From assembly GCA_013368325.1 (NCBI GenBank), contig JAACJK010000110.1, positions 1,178,001 through 1,242,000 on the forward strand: DNA of 64,000 nt, in the 5' to 3' direction. The notes under the pieces were generated by a model. The model made no database searches, was not told where the DNA came from, and worked only from the letters and a program-made list of their open reading frames with translations. Made by a program: the position numbers and the translations under genes. Below, piece after piece: positions 45,793-56,213 of the stretch. This stretch comes from Ephemerocybe angulata. Taxonomy: Eukaryota > Basidiomycota > Agaricomycetes > Agaricales > Psathyrellaceae. Every line of letters starts with the position of its first letter. Within the stretch, counting starts at the first letter, position 1.

Positions 45793-47664
45793 CTAGAAGT
45801 CATACTCATCGCGAGGGTATGCCTGTTCCGGCCGCAACGGTATACGCGAGGCGTACGAAATCTTGAGAATGAGGCCTTCGACATCAATGCCCATCTCCTC
45901 CAGCCGCGTCATGAGGTCTCCCTCCTGTAGAATCCCAAACATCACCGTCACCTCACGAAGTTGCCCCACCTTCCCCTCAGAATGCATCCTCCTTCTCGCC
46001 GCCACGAACTCCAGGAAGTCTTGTTCCGTAAAGGCGGTGCCTCCCCGACGAGGGAACCTGATCGACTCCAGATTCGGGCACCAAAGAGGCCCCCTGGGCT
46101 CATCGTTGCCCTGGTCCTCGCGCTCTGGCATGAATTGACCCAGGAAGAGCTCGTCCACCATCGCAGGCATGGGGAGCACTTGGTCCCCATTTGGAGTAGG
46201 GGGAAGAGACGCCCCATCCCCATTGTGGTCAAGCCGAAGCGTTTTGATGTTTGGAAGGAGATTCATGACACTGCGAAGCCCCGCCGGTGTAAGAGTCGAG
46301 ACGTTGAACTGGATCTCGGTGAGTTGATGCCCGTACGCCTCGAGCCACGCAATAAGACTACTTCCTGGAGACTCTCCTGCGTGTTCGTTCGGTAGGCCCA
46401 TGTCCAAAAAGTTGGGCAATACCAGCTTTCGGAGGGAGGGGGCTTGGAGACAAGAGACGAACCCTATATCTGGAACGGAATAGCGAAGGGTAAGCGATTT
46501 GAGGTCTGGCAGCGATACTGTTCCAAATGATTCCAGGGGGCGGGAGTATGGGACCAGGGAGAGGTCGCAGTTTACGAGTCGTGGGCACAATCGGAGGAGG
46601 TTAAGGGCCTGCGTGCAGTCAAACGACAAACCAGGACCGGTATCCCCTGGGGGGAAGGGTGTGTACACGTTGATATATCCATTGAATTGGATGTCCGTTA
46701 GCTGCCCCCATCGGATGGGGAGGGTGTTTATGTCGACGCACATGGGTCCGAGAGTCACAGAGCGCAAAGACCGTCCCCCCAGCATACCCGTCTCTCGATG
46801 GGGAGGAATCAGCGAACCTTCTTCGTGGTGAATGCCAAAGGACGCGTTGACCGAAAAGATCAAGTCTTGAAGGAGAGGAACATCGTCTTCTGTGAGAGTG
46901 AAGATCCGGCGGAATGGCGAGTCGCTGGATGTGAGGCGAGTTGTCGATATTTTAAGGGTTGCTATTTTCCATCTTCGCGACGCGTCGCAAACCGCTTCAA
47001 TTAGCGCGGTCAGGCCGGAAGTCTCAGCCTTTGGGCTCACGTCTACAGCTGTAGGATGGTGTGGATAGATTTGCGGTGCGACATCCGGAGCGTGGACATC
47101 AATGGTGAGGGTGCATTCCTTAGACCGCTTCAGCCAGCCGCGTGTCATCGTCAGGATCTTCTCCACCTCCTTCTCCCAGCGGCGGGTTACCTCGACTCGG
47201 GGCGAATGGGCAGTCATTTGAGACGACAGGTGTGGATTAGCGCTGTACGCCCCATATGGATATCCCTGAGGCAGGACTGGTGGATAAATCCTCAATGTCG
47301 TCCATAACAATGCCGTGTCGAGTGCGAGCTGGCGCCAACGTCGGCAGACGTGACTAAGAACGACGGCCGGGTGTGTATTCGACATCTTCGCGTGTCGATT
47401 GTCTGGGTGGTTCAATAGAGCAAGGAAGAGGGTGGATAACAGATCGTCAGGCAGCCTCTTCAAAGGGGAGAGTAGTGCGAAGTGGCGTTGGATGAAATCC
47501 GCACGGGCCTTGCGGACATCGTTGAGAGCTTGGATTTGTGCGTCGAGGTCTGTGAGGATTCCTTCATTTTCTTGTATGATGTTGCGCAGGGCTGGAAGTT
47601 CTTCCTCTGTGGGTGCATAGTTCGTATCGAGGTGCTCGAGAAAGGGCGTGTCTTTCACCGACAT
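45793..47664 (-). CDS. F-box protein, copy 2
   Basis: Intronless, 623 residues. N-terminus PFLEHLDTNYAPTEEELPAL and the helix LTDLDAQIQALNDVRKARAD match copies 1 and 3. F-box: SPLKRLPDDLLSTLFLALLN ... VVLSHVCRRWRQLALDTALL. The C-terminal part has diverged leucine-rich stretches (LRSVTLGPMCVDINTLPIRW, LVNCDLSLVPYSRPLESFG) and ends after YASRIPLRPEQ. It closely parallels copy 3 (both have WREKEV-like helices after the F-box, W.QLT.(I/L).FNG, and FVAARRR or FIVARSR near the end). Likely SCF substrate adaptor; target unknown. Confidence 0.82.
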   Translation of the reverse strand: MSVKDTPFLEHLDTNYAPTEEELPALRNIIQENEGILTDLDAQIQALNDVRKARADFIQRHFALLSPLKRLPDDLLSTLFLALLNHPDNRHAKMSNTHPAVVLSHVCRRWRQLALDTALLWTTLRIYPPVLPQGYPYGAYSANPHLSSQMTAHSPRVEVTRRWEKEVEKILTMTRGWLKRSKECTLTIDVHAPDVAPQIYPHHPTAVDVSPKAETSGLTALIEAVCDASRRWKIATLKISTTRLTSSDSPFRRIFTLTEDDVPLLQDLIFSVNASFGIHHEEGSLIPPHRETGMLGGRSLRSVTLGPMCVDINTLPIRWGQLTDIQFNGYINVYTPFPPGDTGPGLSFDCTQALNLLRLCPRLVNCDLSLVPYSRPLESFGTVSLPDLKSLTLRYSVPDIGFVSCLQAPSLRKLVLPNFLDMGLPNEHAGESPGSSLIAWLEAYGHQLTEIQFNVSTLTPAGLRSVMNLLPNIKTLRLDHNGDGASLPPTPNGDQVLPMPAMVDELFLGQFMPEREDQGNDEPRGPLWCPNLESIRFPRRGGTAFTEQDFLEFVAARRRMHSEGKVGQLREVTVMFGILQEGDLMTRLEEMGIDVEGLILKISYASRIPLRPEQAYPRDEYDF

Positions 47665-47914
47665 GATGGTTCAAGAACAAGAGTCATAACCGGAGGCGCG
47701 AATCCGCGCGATCAATTCATGAATGGCTGTGCAGCAATGGGCGCTAATTCCAAAATCAATTCAATTTCAAGGCATTCCTTCGTGGGTTGAGTCTGACCCT
47801 GAATTACAAGACAACGAGAGACAGAAAACGTAAATGAAAATCAAGATTAACGGATCCAGAGACTTGGCCTCGATAGAGAGTTATCGGTGGGCTGCGGTTG
47901 GGGCTGCGACTGCT

Positions 47915-48570
47915 TCAACAGCAATAACGGCGGCGAGATCCTTCGTGGCCGTGGTAGTCGCCTGAATCTGAATAGTATGGAGCGGTGTACTGCTGGTGCT
48001 GCGAGGTATACTGCCCGTTTGGATAAGTGTAAGGCTGCTGGTATGCCGGATATGCAGCCTGAGGGGGGTATGCGTATTCATTAGCCTGGTAGGCCGGTCG
48101 GCTGGTGTAGTGACGATCCTCATCGCTGCGGCGGCGACGACGGCGCGAGCTACCGCTGGAGGATGATGATTCGCTACGCCCATCTAAATAATATGATATG
48201 AGCATATCCGAGAATGTGTGGGGAGTCGAGGAAAGCGTACAGTTGACAGGTTCCTGGTTTAATGTACCATAGTTGTCGCCAAAATTGTGCTTGGAGGACT
48301 TCCCGTTGACTGAGAGTGAAGGATGCAGTCAGAGGAGGTCTAACAATCTAAATAAAAGTCAAGAATCCCACAGTGTTGCACACTCTCCCTGTTGCCAACT
48401 ACGGTCCCGTGGTTTGAACCATTGTATACTGGGCCGTGGGCGTTCTCTGTGTTATACGTTTTGCCGTAGTTGTGACTGTCGCGATAAGTGACGTTTGAGC
48501 CTTTTTGGTCATAGTTCGTGTTGGAAACTGGGCCCCTGTTGCCATTATATGACTGGTTGTCGAAGGGCAT
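47915..48570 (-). CDS. Asn/Tyr/Gly-rich protein with NFGDNYGT module (174 aa)
   Basis: Complement of exons 48384..48570, 48241..48309 and 47915..48183. The N-terminal half is Asn/Gly/Tyr/His-rich and prion-like (SYNGNRGPVSNTNYDQKGSN, YGKTYNTENAHGPVYNG), followed by NFGDNYGTLNQEPVN, a Ser/Arg patch (SSSSSGSSRRRRRRSDEDR) and a Tyr/Gln/Pro-rich tail (AYPAYQQPYTYPNGQYTSQ) ending RRRYCC. No domain recognised. The NFGDNYGT module recurs in the next gene (49.3-51.7 kb), which indicates common descent. The terminal CC could be an acylation or metal site, but that is speculation. Confidence 0.6.
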
Positions 48571-49327
48571 GTTAAGAGAGAGGACTGGTAAGGTTCAAGG
48601 GAGGAAGGGAAGGTATTAGAGGTGGAAGGCCTGGGTGAAGAAGGTGGTTGGTAGTCGAGAGGGTATTGACGACTGAAGAGTAGGGAAACTTACCTCCAGC
48701 CTTTATGCAATTCTGAGAATGCGCCACAGTACTATCCAGGGTCTCATTGTCTTCGGCACACACACAAAGTGCACAGCTCATGGCAGCACTTTGCGCGACA
48801 ACGTCGGTCTGCGCCTCACTATCTACCGCGTGGTGTACACAGCGAACTGGAAATGGTTAAAATATAATCAGAGCCCACAATCGAATACATCCTTTGCTTC
48901 AAGTATCACTTGGCGGCACCCACACAGATGGCACCTAAGCAGCGCCGGAAAGGAATAGTTATCCCGATGGGAGTACAGGTCTACTCGGGTAGAACACACG
49001 AAAGTACCCCTATGGCGATTAGGTGAAAAGCTCTTGTTCAAAGCCATTTCGAATCACTTCATTCGCCCACATAACGAAATTGCTGTAGACCATTGGCTGC
49101 ATCGCCGAGATACCCAGGAGCTTCTAGCAGATGAGATAGCGATGTATACGAGCGATATTAGATACAATACAGTAGATAACAGGAGAGCAGATACAACATA
49201 GACAGCAAGAGAGCATATAATACATAAAATCGTTAGCAATACACAAAGCAAACATAGTCCGAACGCGCGAGTCAAATAATCCGTATAAACCCAAGGAATA
49301 GTAGATGTGTTGAACCAAAGAAGCCTA
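48571..49327. other. Intergenic, no supported gene
   Basis: Promoter of the Asn/Tyr-rich gene and an AT-rich 3' flank (49,100-49,320) of the next gene. No gene seen. Confidence 0.4.
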
Positions 49328-51687
49328 TCAATTCTTTTTCAGCCCCAAGAAACGCTTTATGGCCTCCGTCTTCTTCTTCTTCTTCTTCTTCTCCTGCTTC
49401 ACAGCTGAATTAGGAGAGGCCGCGGTGGCAACACCGCCCAGCGAGTCCGCCGAGTCCGTCTCAACCGCTGGTGACTGGGTTCGATAACTAGTCAAGTCAA
49501 CCCCACTAGCCGACGCCGAAGGCTTATGACCTGGCTTCAAGTTCTCCGATGTATTCGCCGAAGGTATGTCGAGGCCCGCGAACGACATAGGCCGTGCAGT
49601 CGGCTCAGGCGCGGGCGAAACCAGCTGCTTCTCCTGTCGCTGCTGTTGCAGTTCTGTTCGCAGCTGCGATGGCGGCTGCGATTCCGTAACGGTTTCCGGT
49701 GTAACCGTATCCTGGGTATCGGAGCGCTGTGGGGGGCGGGACGAAGGGGAGGAGAGGGGGGACGGATAGAGGGGTAAGGGTTCATCATCGTGAGCTGGGT
49801 CCACTTCAGGGTGAGTAGGGAGGGACGAACGACCAGTAGCTGCATCAGTTTTCGGTTCGTTGAAGACCGAGTACTGGCTCCATCCCCGCTTCTTATCCTT
49901 CTTGGCCTCAGCCTCCTTCGCTGCGCGACCCGACCCGATACCGTAGCCGTCATCTTCGACTGATTCCATGTCGCTGTCGGACCTGTCGCTGGTAATCGAT
50001 GTGGTCGTGGTCGTGGCTGTAGACATGACACTATCCGCTCGCTCCATCATCATCTTGGCCTCCTGCATCTTCTTCTTGTACTGGGTTTCGCCCGGCCACG
50101 CCTCCTTCTCCTTCTCCGGCTCAGTCTCTTTCGCTTTCTCAGCAGTCTCCTTCGTCTGCTTCGCCCACTTCACCGACTCGGGGGACTGAGTTAAAGGGCC
50201 CGCAGCCGCAATGACAGGAGCCTCGGGGGCATGCGGGTGACCAGGAGGAGGGTACGCTGCGGGGGGCTCAGCACCATGGCTCTCGTGCTCCTTCCACGAC
50301 TCGAACGGCTGCACCCTCCCAGGCGCGCTGCTTGAATGCGAAAGAACGTGCGGCACAGCCAAGCTCGCGGGCGGAGGGGAAGGGGCTCCCTCTGCTTGCC
50401 CATGAGGGCGAGGGAGGTCCGGATCCGACTCGGTGTACTGGTCATAGATAGGCTGAGGACCAGGTCGCTGCTGTTGTGGTTGCTGCGGCTGCGCGGGCAG
50501 GAAGGGATTCCGACGGGCCAGTCCGTACGAATTGGCAGGAGCCTGTGCAGGAGGGTGCTGTGGCTGGTGTCGTGACTGCTGCTCGGTACTTCCATTACTC
50601 CCATAGCCTATCGCTCCATTGCTGTAGAACGGGTTCGTCGCCTTCTTGGGGCCCTTGAACGGCACCAGTCCACCCTGAGGAGGAGGAGGAGACTCAGCCG
50701 TTCCGTGCTGAGGCGCCTGAGGCGGAGCGACCCCGAAGAGTGCTGATCCGCCCATCGGCGGCGACCGATTAGCTCCGTAGGGCGAGTTGGAAGGAGGACC
50801 GTTGTTGTGTGGTGTCGATCCGCCCAATGGTGGCGAGTTTGCAGAGCCGTACCGTCCGTACTGAGGTCGAGGAGGAGAACCGCTCAATGGTGGCGAATTC
50901 GCAGAGCCATAGGCTCCGTACTGAGGTCGAGGAGGAGGAGGAGACCCGCCCAATGGTGGCGAGTTTGCAGAGCCGTACGATCCGTACTGAGGTTGAGAAG
51001 GAGGCCCTCCCGATGGAGGCGCATTCACAGAGCCGTAGGGTCCGTATTTAGGTTGAGAAGGAGACCCGTCGTATGGAGCAGCGCCCATCGGTTGACTCCT
51101 GTTGGCCCCGTACTGCGGGTCAGGAGGTGGGGAAGGGTAGGGCTGAGGTCCTCTCGGGCCTCCTCCGTATCCCCCTCCACCACCGTATCCTCCGTACCCT
51201 CCGCTGTATCCGGGATCGTTTCGTTGTCGTTGGGCCAACTGCTTCACTGCATCAACTGGATTTTGATACATCGTACCTATATCAGATACGTCAGTTAATG
51301 CTATACGACGTGCATCCACAGGATGACGCACCATAGTTGTCGCCAAAGTTGCCGTTCTCCACCTTCTCAACGTTGTATGTAGGTCCAGCAGTGTACGTGC
51401 CACCATTCTCTGCCATCGATCGTCAGAAATTCAGGCCACGCTAAGGACGAGAACAAATGCCACTCACGAACTGCGCCATTATACGTCGTTTGGGTCTGAT
51501 TGAACGAGTCTTTGTAGTTGTTATAGTAGTTGTTCCCCGACGAGTAGGTGTTGCGAATGTTCTTCGAGCTGTAGTCATGGTAGTCCCCTTCGACCTGTTT
51601 GATTTCCATATTGCCAACCTGGAAGTGACTCGCATTCTGGAAGAACGACGGTGGCCCCGCTTTGGGCTTCTCCTCGAAGTCGTCCAT
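49328..51687 (-). CDS. Disordered tandem-repeat protein with shared N-terminal motif
   Basis: Complement of exons 51468..51687, 51332..51409 and 49328..51276, 748 residues. Starts with the shared motif FFQNASHFQVGNMEIKQVEG (residues 15-34), then an Asn/Tyr-rich segment (YSSGNNYYNNYKDSFNQTQ), NFGDNYGTMYQNPVD, a Gly/Tyr patch, and about five ~22-residue repeats of the type PQYGxYGSANSPPLGGSP. A long Pro/Gln/Ser region follows, with a Lys/Glu helix (WAKQTKETAEKAKETEPEKE) and a basic end (KKKKKKKTEAIKRFLGL). No catalytic or membrane features. Low-complexity composition and the split first exons match the other cluster members. Unknown function; probably a self-associating or scaffold-type protein (inference). 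Confidence 0.65.
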
Positions 51688-52516
51688 GACGTGCAGCCTG
51701 AACGATTGTCGAGTCCTGACGGGTGGCACTGTGGGATAGAGGAGGAGGGGAGGGGAAGGGAGCAAAGGCCACTCCGCGGTGTGAGGAGAACGGTGAGGGA
51801 GGAAGGAAAGAACGATGGGTGATCACAATCACAGCACGACAAAGGAAGAATCCTGTCTGAATCGTAGATTGGTGTTGGGCGCCTAACGCCTCGTGTCGGA
51901 CACTGCCTTTTCCGAGCACAAGGCCGTCATGGGACCCGCATTGTCGGTGGGTGAAAAGCTTCCGATCTTTCATCTGCCTCCGCTATCGAAACACGATCTT
52001 GCATGCGTTATCTTCCAGGTGCTCGGCTTTGAGGCGCGTCGCTTGTCTGAGGTCGCAACGTCCAAGCACTCTCGTTCGAAACCTTGTCCTTTCGGCGTCG
52101 CTAGTACCTTGGAGATCCTGTAACGAAAGCTGTAAAAGAACATGGAACAGGGGCAATGCGTATCTGTCATCGTGGCATTGCCACTGGCTAATGAGCGGAG
52201 AAGGTCAATACAATAGGTAAACATAGAGCAAACAATGCCATAGAACACAGCGAGGCGCCCACAATCCGCTCGAATGGGCAAATTAACAAGAAGCAGTAAG
52301 GTATATGTAGACCATGCCGGGGCCACGATGCGCGGAGGAAGGGAGGTGGATGGCAACCGAAAGCGGAAGGAAACGTTAGAAGGCCTCTTCGAAAGGCAAA
52401 ATGACACCGTCGCCGCAAAGGGGTGTAGAACAGTGGAGTGCAAATACCCGAGACAGAAAGAACCACAGCCCAGCACGACGTCTTGCACGCAGAGTGTCGA
52501 ATAGAGAGATGGTAGC
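51688..52516. other. Intergenic, no supported gene
   Basis: Promoter of the tandem-repeat protein gene and 3' flank of the Ser/Arg-rich gene. No coding signal found. Confidence 0.4.
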
Positions 52517-52630
52517 GATAGGAGCGTCGATCAAGATTAGGTGGTCGCACTGAGGAACGTCGCGATTCTCCTCGATAGGAGCGTCAATCAAGGTTTGGTG
52601 GTCGTACTGAGGAACGTCGCGATTCTCCTC
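52517..52630. repeat. Two 57-bp direct tandem repeats
   Basis: GATAGGAGCGTC occurs at 52517 and 52574, each followed by [GA]ATCAAG[AG]TT.GGTGGTCG and an identical CTGAGGAACGTCGCGATTCT block. The repeat sits just beyond the stop codon of the Ser/Arg-rich gene, in its 3' flank. Confidence 0.8.
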
Positions 52631-52662
52631 GACATATCGTCATCCCGCATCCTCCCTTCAAC

Positions 52663-55600
52663 TCAACTCAAGACCCGACTTCGCGGATACCTCTCATTAG
52701 GAAACGCAACCGCCTCCCCACTCTCCCTAATCCTCCTCGGATCATTCAGCTCCTCCTCCGGACCCCCAAAACGCGGCCGCAAGTCCATAGACTTGCGTCT
52801 ATCGTGCCGAGACCGACTCTCCGGGTCGTCCGGGTTGAGCAGGACCGGCGCTGGGTCGTAAGATTGAGACTGCGAATGCGAATGAGAGTGCGATTTGTGA
52901 TGTGACCGATGCCGGGAGGATGAGCGATGTCCCGACCCTTCCTCCGACTCACGGGAGCTGTGATGACGAGACCGTGAACGATGCGAAGATGAGTGGTGCG
53001 ACGATTCCTGGGCGTCTGGGTGGCGAGACGAACCCGACCGGTGCGACCGGTGCGAAGACGAGCTCGTGTGATAGGAAGACTCCTCGGGTTCGGGGTGCCG
53101 CGAGCGCGACCGATGCGAGGAAGAGTGGTGCCGGTGATGCTTATCCTCGTCCTCCCTCCCTCTGTGTTTATACTTCTCACTTCTACGCTCTCCACCGTCC
53201 CTTTCGCGATCATTTCGGGGCCTCGATCTTTCCCTCTCCCTCCTCTTTTCATCGTCGCGGTCACTCCGGGGCCTGGACCTTTCCCTCTCCCTCCTCTTCT
53301 CCTCATCCCGCCTCCTATGCCTCTCCTCCCTCTCCCTATCCGTCTCCTTCGCTTTCGCCTGATACCTTTCCTCCCTTTCCCTAACACTCTCCCTCGCCCC
53401 ATAACTCGGCACAACAGCCAACCCACTGGCAGCGCCCACAGCCGCACCCGCAGTCGAACTTCCCCCATAAGTAACACTCGCACTCGAACTCTTCCGATGA
53501 CACCTCTCCTTCCTCATAACCCGATCCCTCTCCTCCAAGTCTCGCCTCCTCGCATCCCTCAGCTCCTTTTCCAGCCCATCCCGGTGCCCATTCACGCTGC
53601 TCCCTCCAACCACACTCCCGTTCAGACTTGGCACCCCATGCAATGGAGGCGCAGACGCCAGTGGCAAGCCAGGAGCCAAGTAACTCGAGCTCGACAACGG
53701 CGGCGGGAGAGAGGGATGGTACGGATGTGGCACCTGCGCGACGGGTGGGGGCGCCTCCCAGCCACGGTACTGGTAGAATCCCGAAGACGCAGGGTTGGTC
53801 TGGTAGAAATCCTGCGAGATCACACTCGACCGGTCTCCCGGAGCCCCAAACCCACCCCAACTCCCGCTTCGATCTCTTCCACCACCGGCCCCAGCAATAG
53901 GCGACGAGCCGTACCCTGATCCAGACCCAGCTACACCAGGCACCCCGTAGGACGTACCATATCCCGGCTGAGCTACAGACCCAGGATTCGCAAGTCTCCC
54001 ATGATTTTGCATATCACGGAACTGCTCAGGGGTCGACATCGAGGTGGAATGGGAGTGGCCGTAGTGCGATCCAGAAGCTCCCGGTGGAAGCCCTCCCCAA
54101 CTCGCACTTCTCTCCCTCCCAGCAACACTTCCAGGAACACCGGCTACCCCACCATAAGCGCTCCCGTTCGCACTAGGAGGCCCCCCGCTGACACTCACAC
54201 GCCCGTCGTACTGCACATTCACAGTAACTGGATTTACCAGCCTCCCCTGGTCTTTCATCTCCTTGAATCGTTCTGGCGTCGAGAGGGCCTTTCCATAGTC
54301 CTGACCCTGGTAGTCCACACCCTGAGGCGGTGAATGCCGAGAACGGTGTGAGTGAGAAGACGACTGCGAAACCGACTTCCCCGGAGGAGGCATGATAGCC
54401 AACATCTGCTGTGGTTGCTGTCGCTCGACCTGCTGAGGAGGGGGATACACCGGCTTCACCTGTTGCGCTGCCCACTGCTGCTCCTGTTGTTCCTCTCGAA
54501 GCCGCTGCAGTGTGAATGGATCGTCGTAGTACGTCGTCCCAGGATCGGCGTAGGCAGCAGTTCCACTGGGAGGGACGTACGACGCCCGCCTCCTTTCCCT
54601 CTGACTTGCCGTACTGTGAGTGGACTGTGCACTCCCCGCCACGCCTGGTGGCCCTCCTGCCATACCAGGGTACGTACTATGACCTGAATGCGAGCTCTCT
54701 GCCACGCTTGGGGGCGCCCCAACCATTCCAGGGTACGTACTGTGTCCCGAATGTGAGCTCCCCACCACACCTGGTGGCGCTCCAACCATCCCAGGATACG
54801 AGCTTCCAATGGCACCAGGCGGCGGCCCAATCATCCCCGTCGGTACCCGTCCCGCAACCGACACCGTCGAGTTCCTGCGACGTCGTTTATCTTCCCCATG
54901 GTCGTCATGAAGATCGATGCCCGCAAAGCTACGATTCATATCGTCCGAGTTGAGCCGGAGAAGTGGGTCGGCATGACTGACATGTTCGACAATCCTGCTC
55001 CTCCCACCTGCCCCTACGCCTTCGATCCTCTCTTCCGGCATATACTCGGGCTCACTGCCTTTCGTCTTCACCTTCGCCTCCCCCCGCACGATGGATGCAG
55101 CCCTGGACCTTGATCTAGACCTCGACGCAGGCGGCGTTTCGAAGGGCACAGGGCTGTATGACCGGTATGAGTTGTACGCGCTCGAACGTGACCGCGACCC
55201 TTGCTGCTGTTCGTCCCACTCAGGCGAAGTGAAGTGCGAAGCTGGGTACGGCGAGGAGAAAGATGACGAGCGTGGTCTGTGCTGGGATGGAGGACGAGAA
55301 TGAGAGTTGGATGGAGGTCCGTGGTCTGTGTGAGGCGTTCGCGAGTGAGAATGCGAATGCGATCGATCGCGCCCCTGTCTGGGCTCGCCATGGTCCGAAC
55401 GCGATTTGGAGTGGGAGCGCGGTGTGTGTCGCGAATCAGAATAACCTTCAGGGGTGAAGTCAGAGATAACAGAAATAGTAGATGGTTAGTCGAACGCACC
55501 ATGTCTAGCTTCTTCGGGCCACCTGGTCTTGTCGGACGTGCCGTCCTCTTCGTCCACATACGTTTCCTCATCTGAATCGCCATCTTCGTCTCTTGGTACA

Positions 55601-56213
55601 CCTTATGGATCGATGCACTTCGTCAGGAACACGGGCATATGACGACAAATGGACCACATACGGTTAGGATTCCTCAAAGCACCCCTGTCACTGATGCTCT
55701 GCGTACTCGGCCTTCCCGTATTTCTGGTAGGATCTGGCTCGGCTAGCCTGCGATGCGGATGCGCGTGCATAGCGCCATCTGCGCTCCCGACGACACTGAG
55801 AGCTGGGTATCTCGAAAGAGAACCTGTTTCAGCGACGATAGCTTCCCAATCGGCGATGCTTATGGCGGGGCCGTTCGATGTTGCGGTTGCGGGTTGCTGG
55901 GTAGCGGATGGAGGGTGCGAATCTTGTTTGAGGAAGCCACGAGATACTGCGTAGTGAGTCAGATTATGGGAAAGTAGTCTTGCCTGGTAAATAGCTACGC
56001 ACGTTTCCTCAGCACATTTCGACGCTTTGGCTGCTCGGTGGTGGTTGGAGGGGCCGCCATAGCGTTGGCGGCTACTGCTGAAGGTGTATAGGAGCTCCCC
56101 ATTCCGACTGGGTAATCTTGGGGGCCAGTGTATCCCATTGGGTCGAAAGCACTCCGCTGCGAATCGACATCATTGCCCGCGAAATGGTGTGTTTTCTGGA
56201 TCCTGCCGGGCAT
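52663..56213 (-). CDS. Large Ser/Arg/Gly-rich disordered protein with HGRLxNP motifs
   Basis: Complement of exons 56003..56213, 55662..55946, 55500..55601 and 52663..55445, 1,126 residues. Almost entirely low complexity: RS/SH-rich stretches (HSRSRHPEPEESSYHTSS), three ~22-residue Gly/Pro repeats (SHSGHSTYPGMVGAPPG), two related boxes, FKEMKDQGRLVNP (about 54228-54284) and FRDMQNHGRLANP (about 53980-54033), each followed by a Gly/Ser linker with SxSWGG, then a helical region of alternating Arg/Glu (RREEKRRERERSRPRSDRD). A related box occurs in the divergent gene at 58.3 kb. The composition resembles nuclear RS-type scaffolds, but the motifs are not known RNA-binding domains. The ATG at 56213 is the first after an in-frame region; further 5' exons are possible. 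Confidence 0.6.

Noticed and set aside
52993..53919. 308-codon plus-strand open frame opposite the Ser/Arg-rich gene
   Set aside because: Antisense shadow of Arg/Ser/Pro-rich codons; the minus-strand frame has splice-consistent exons and repeats.
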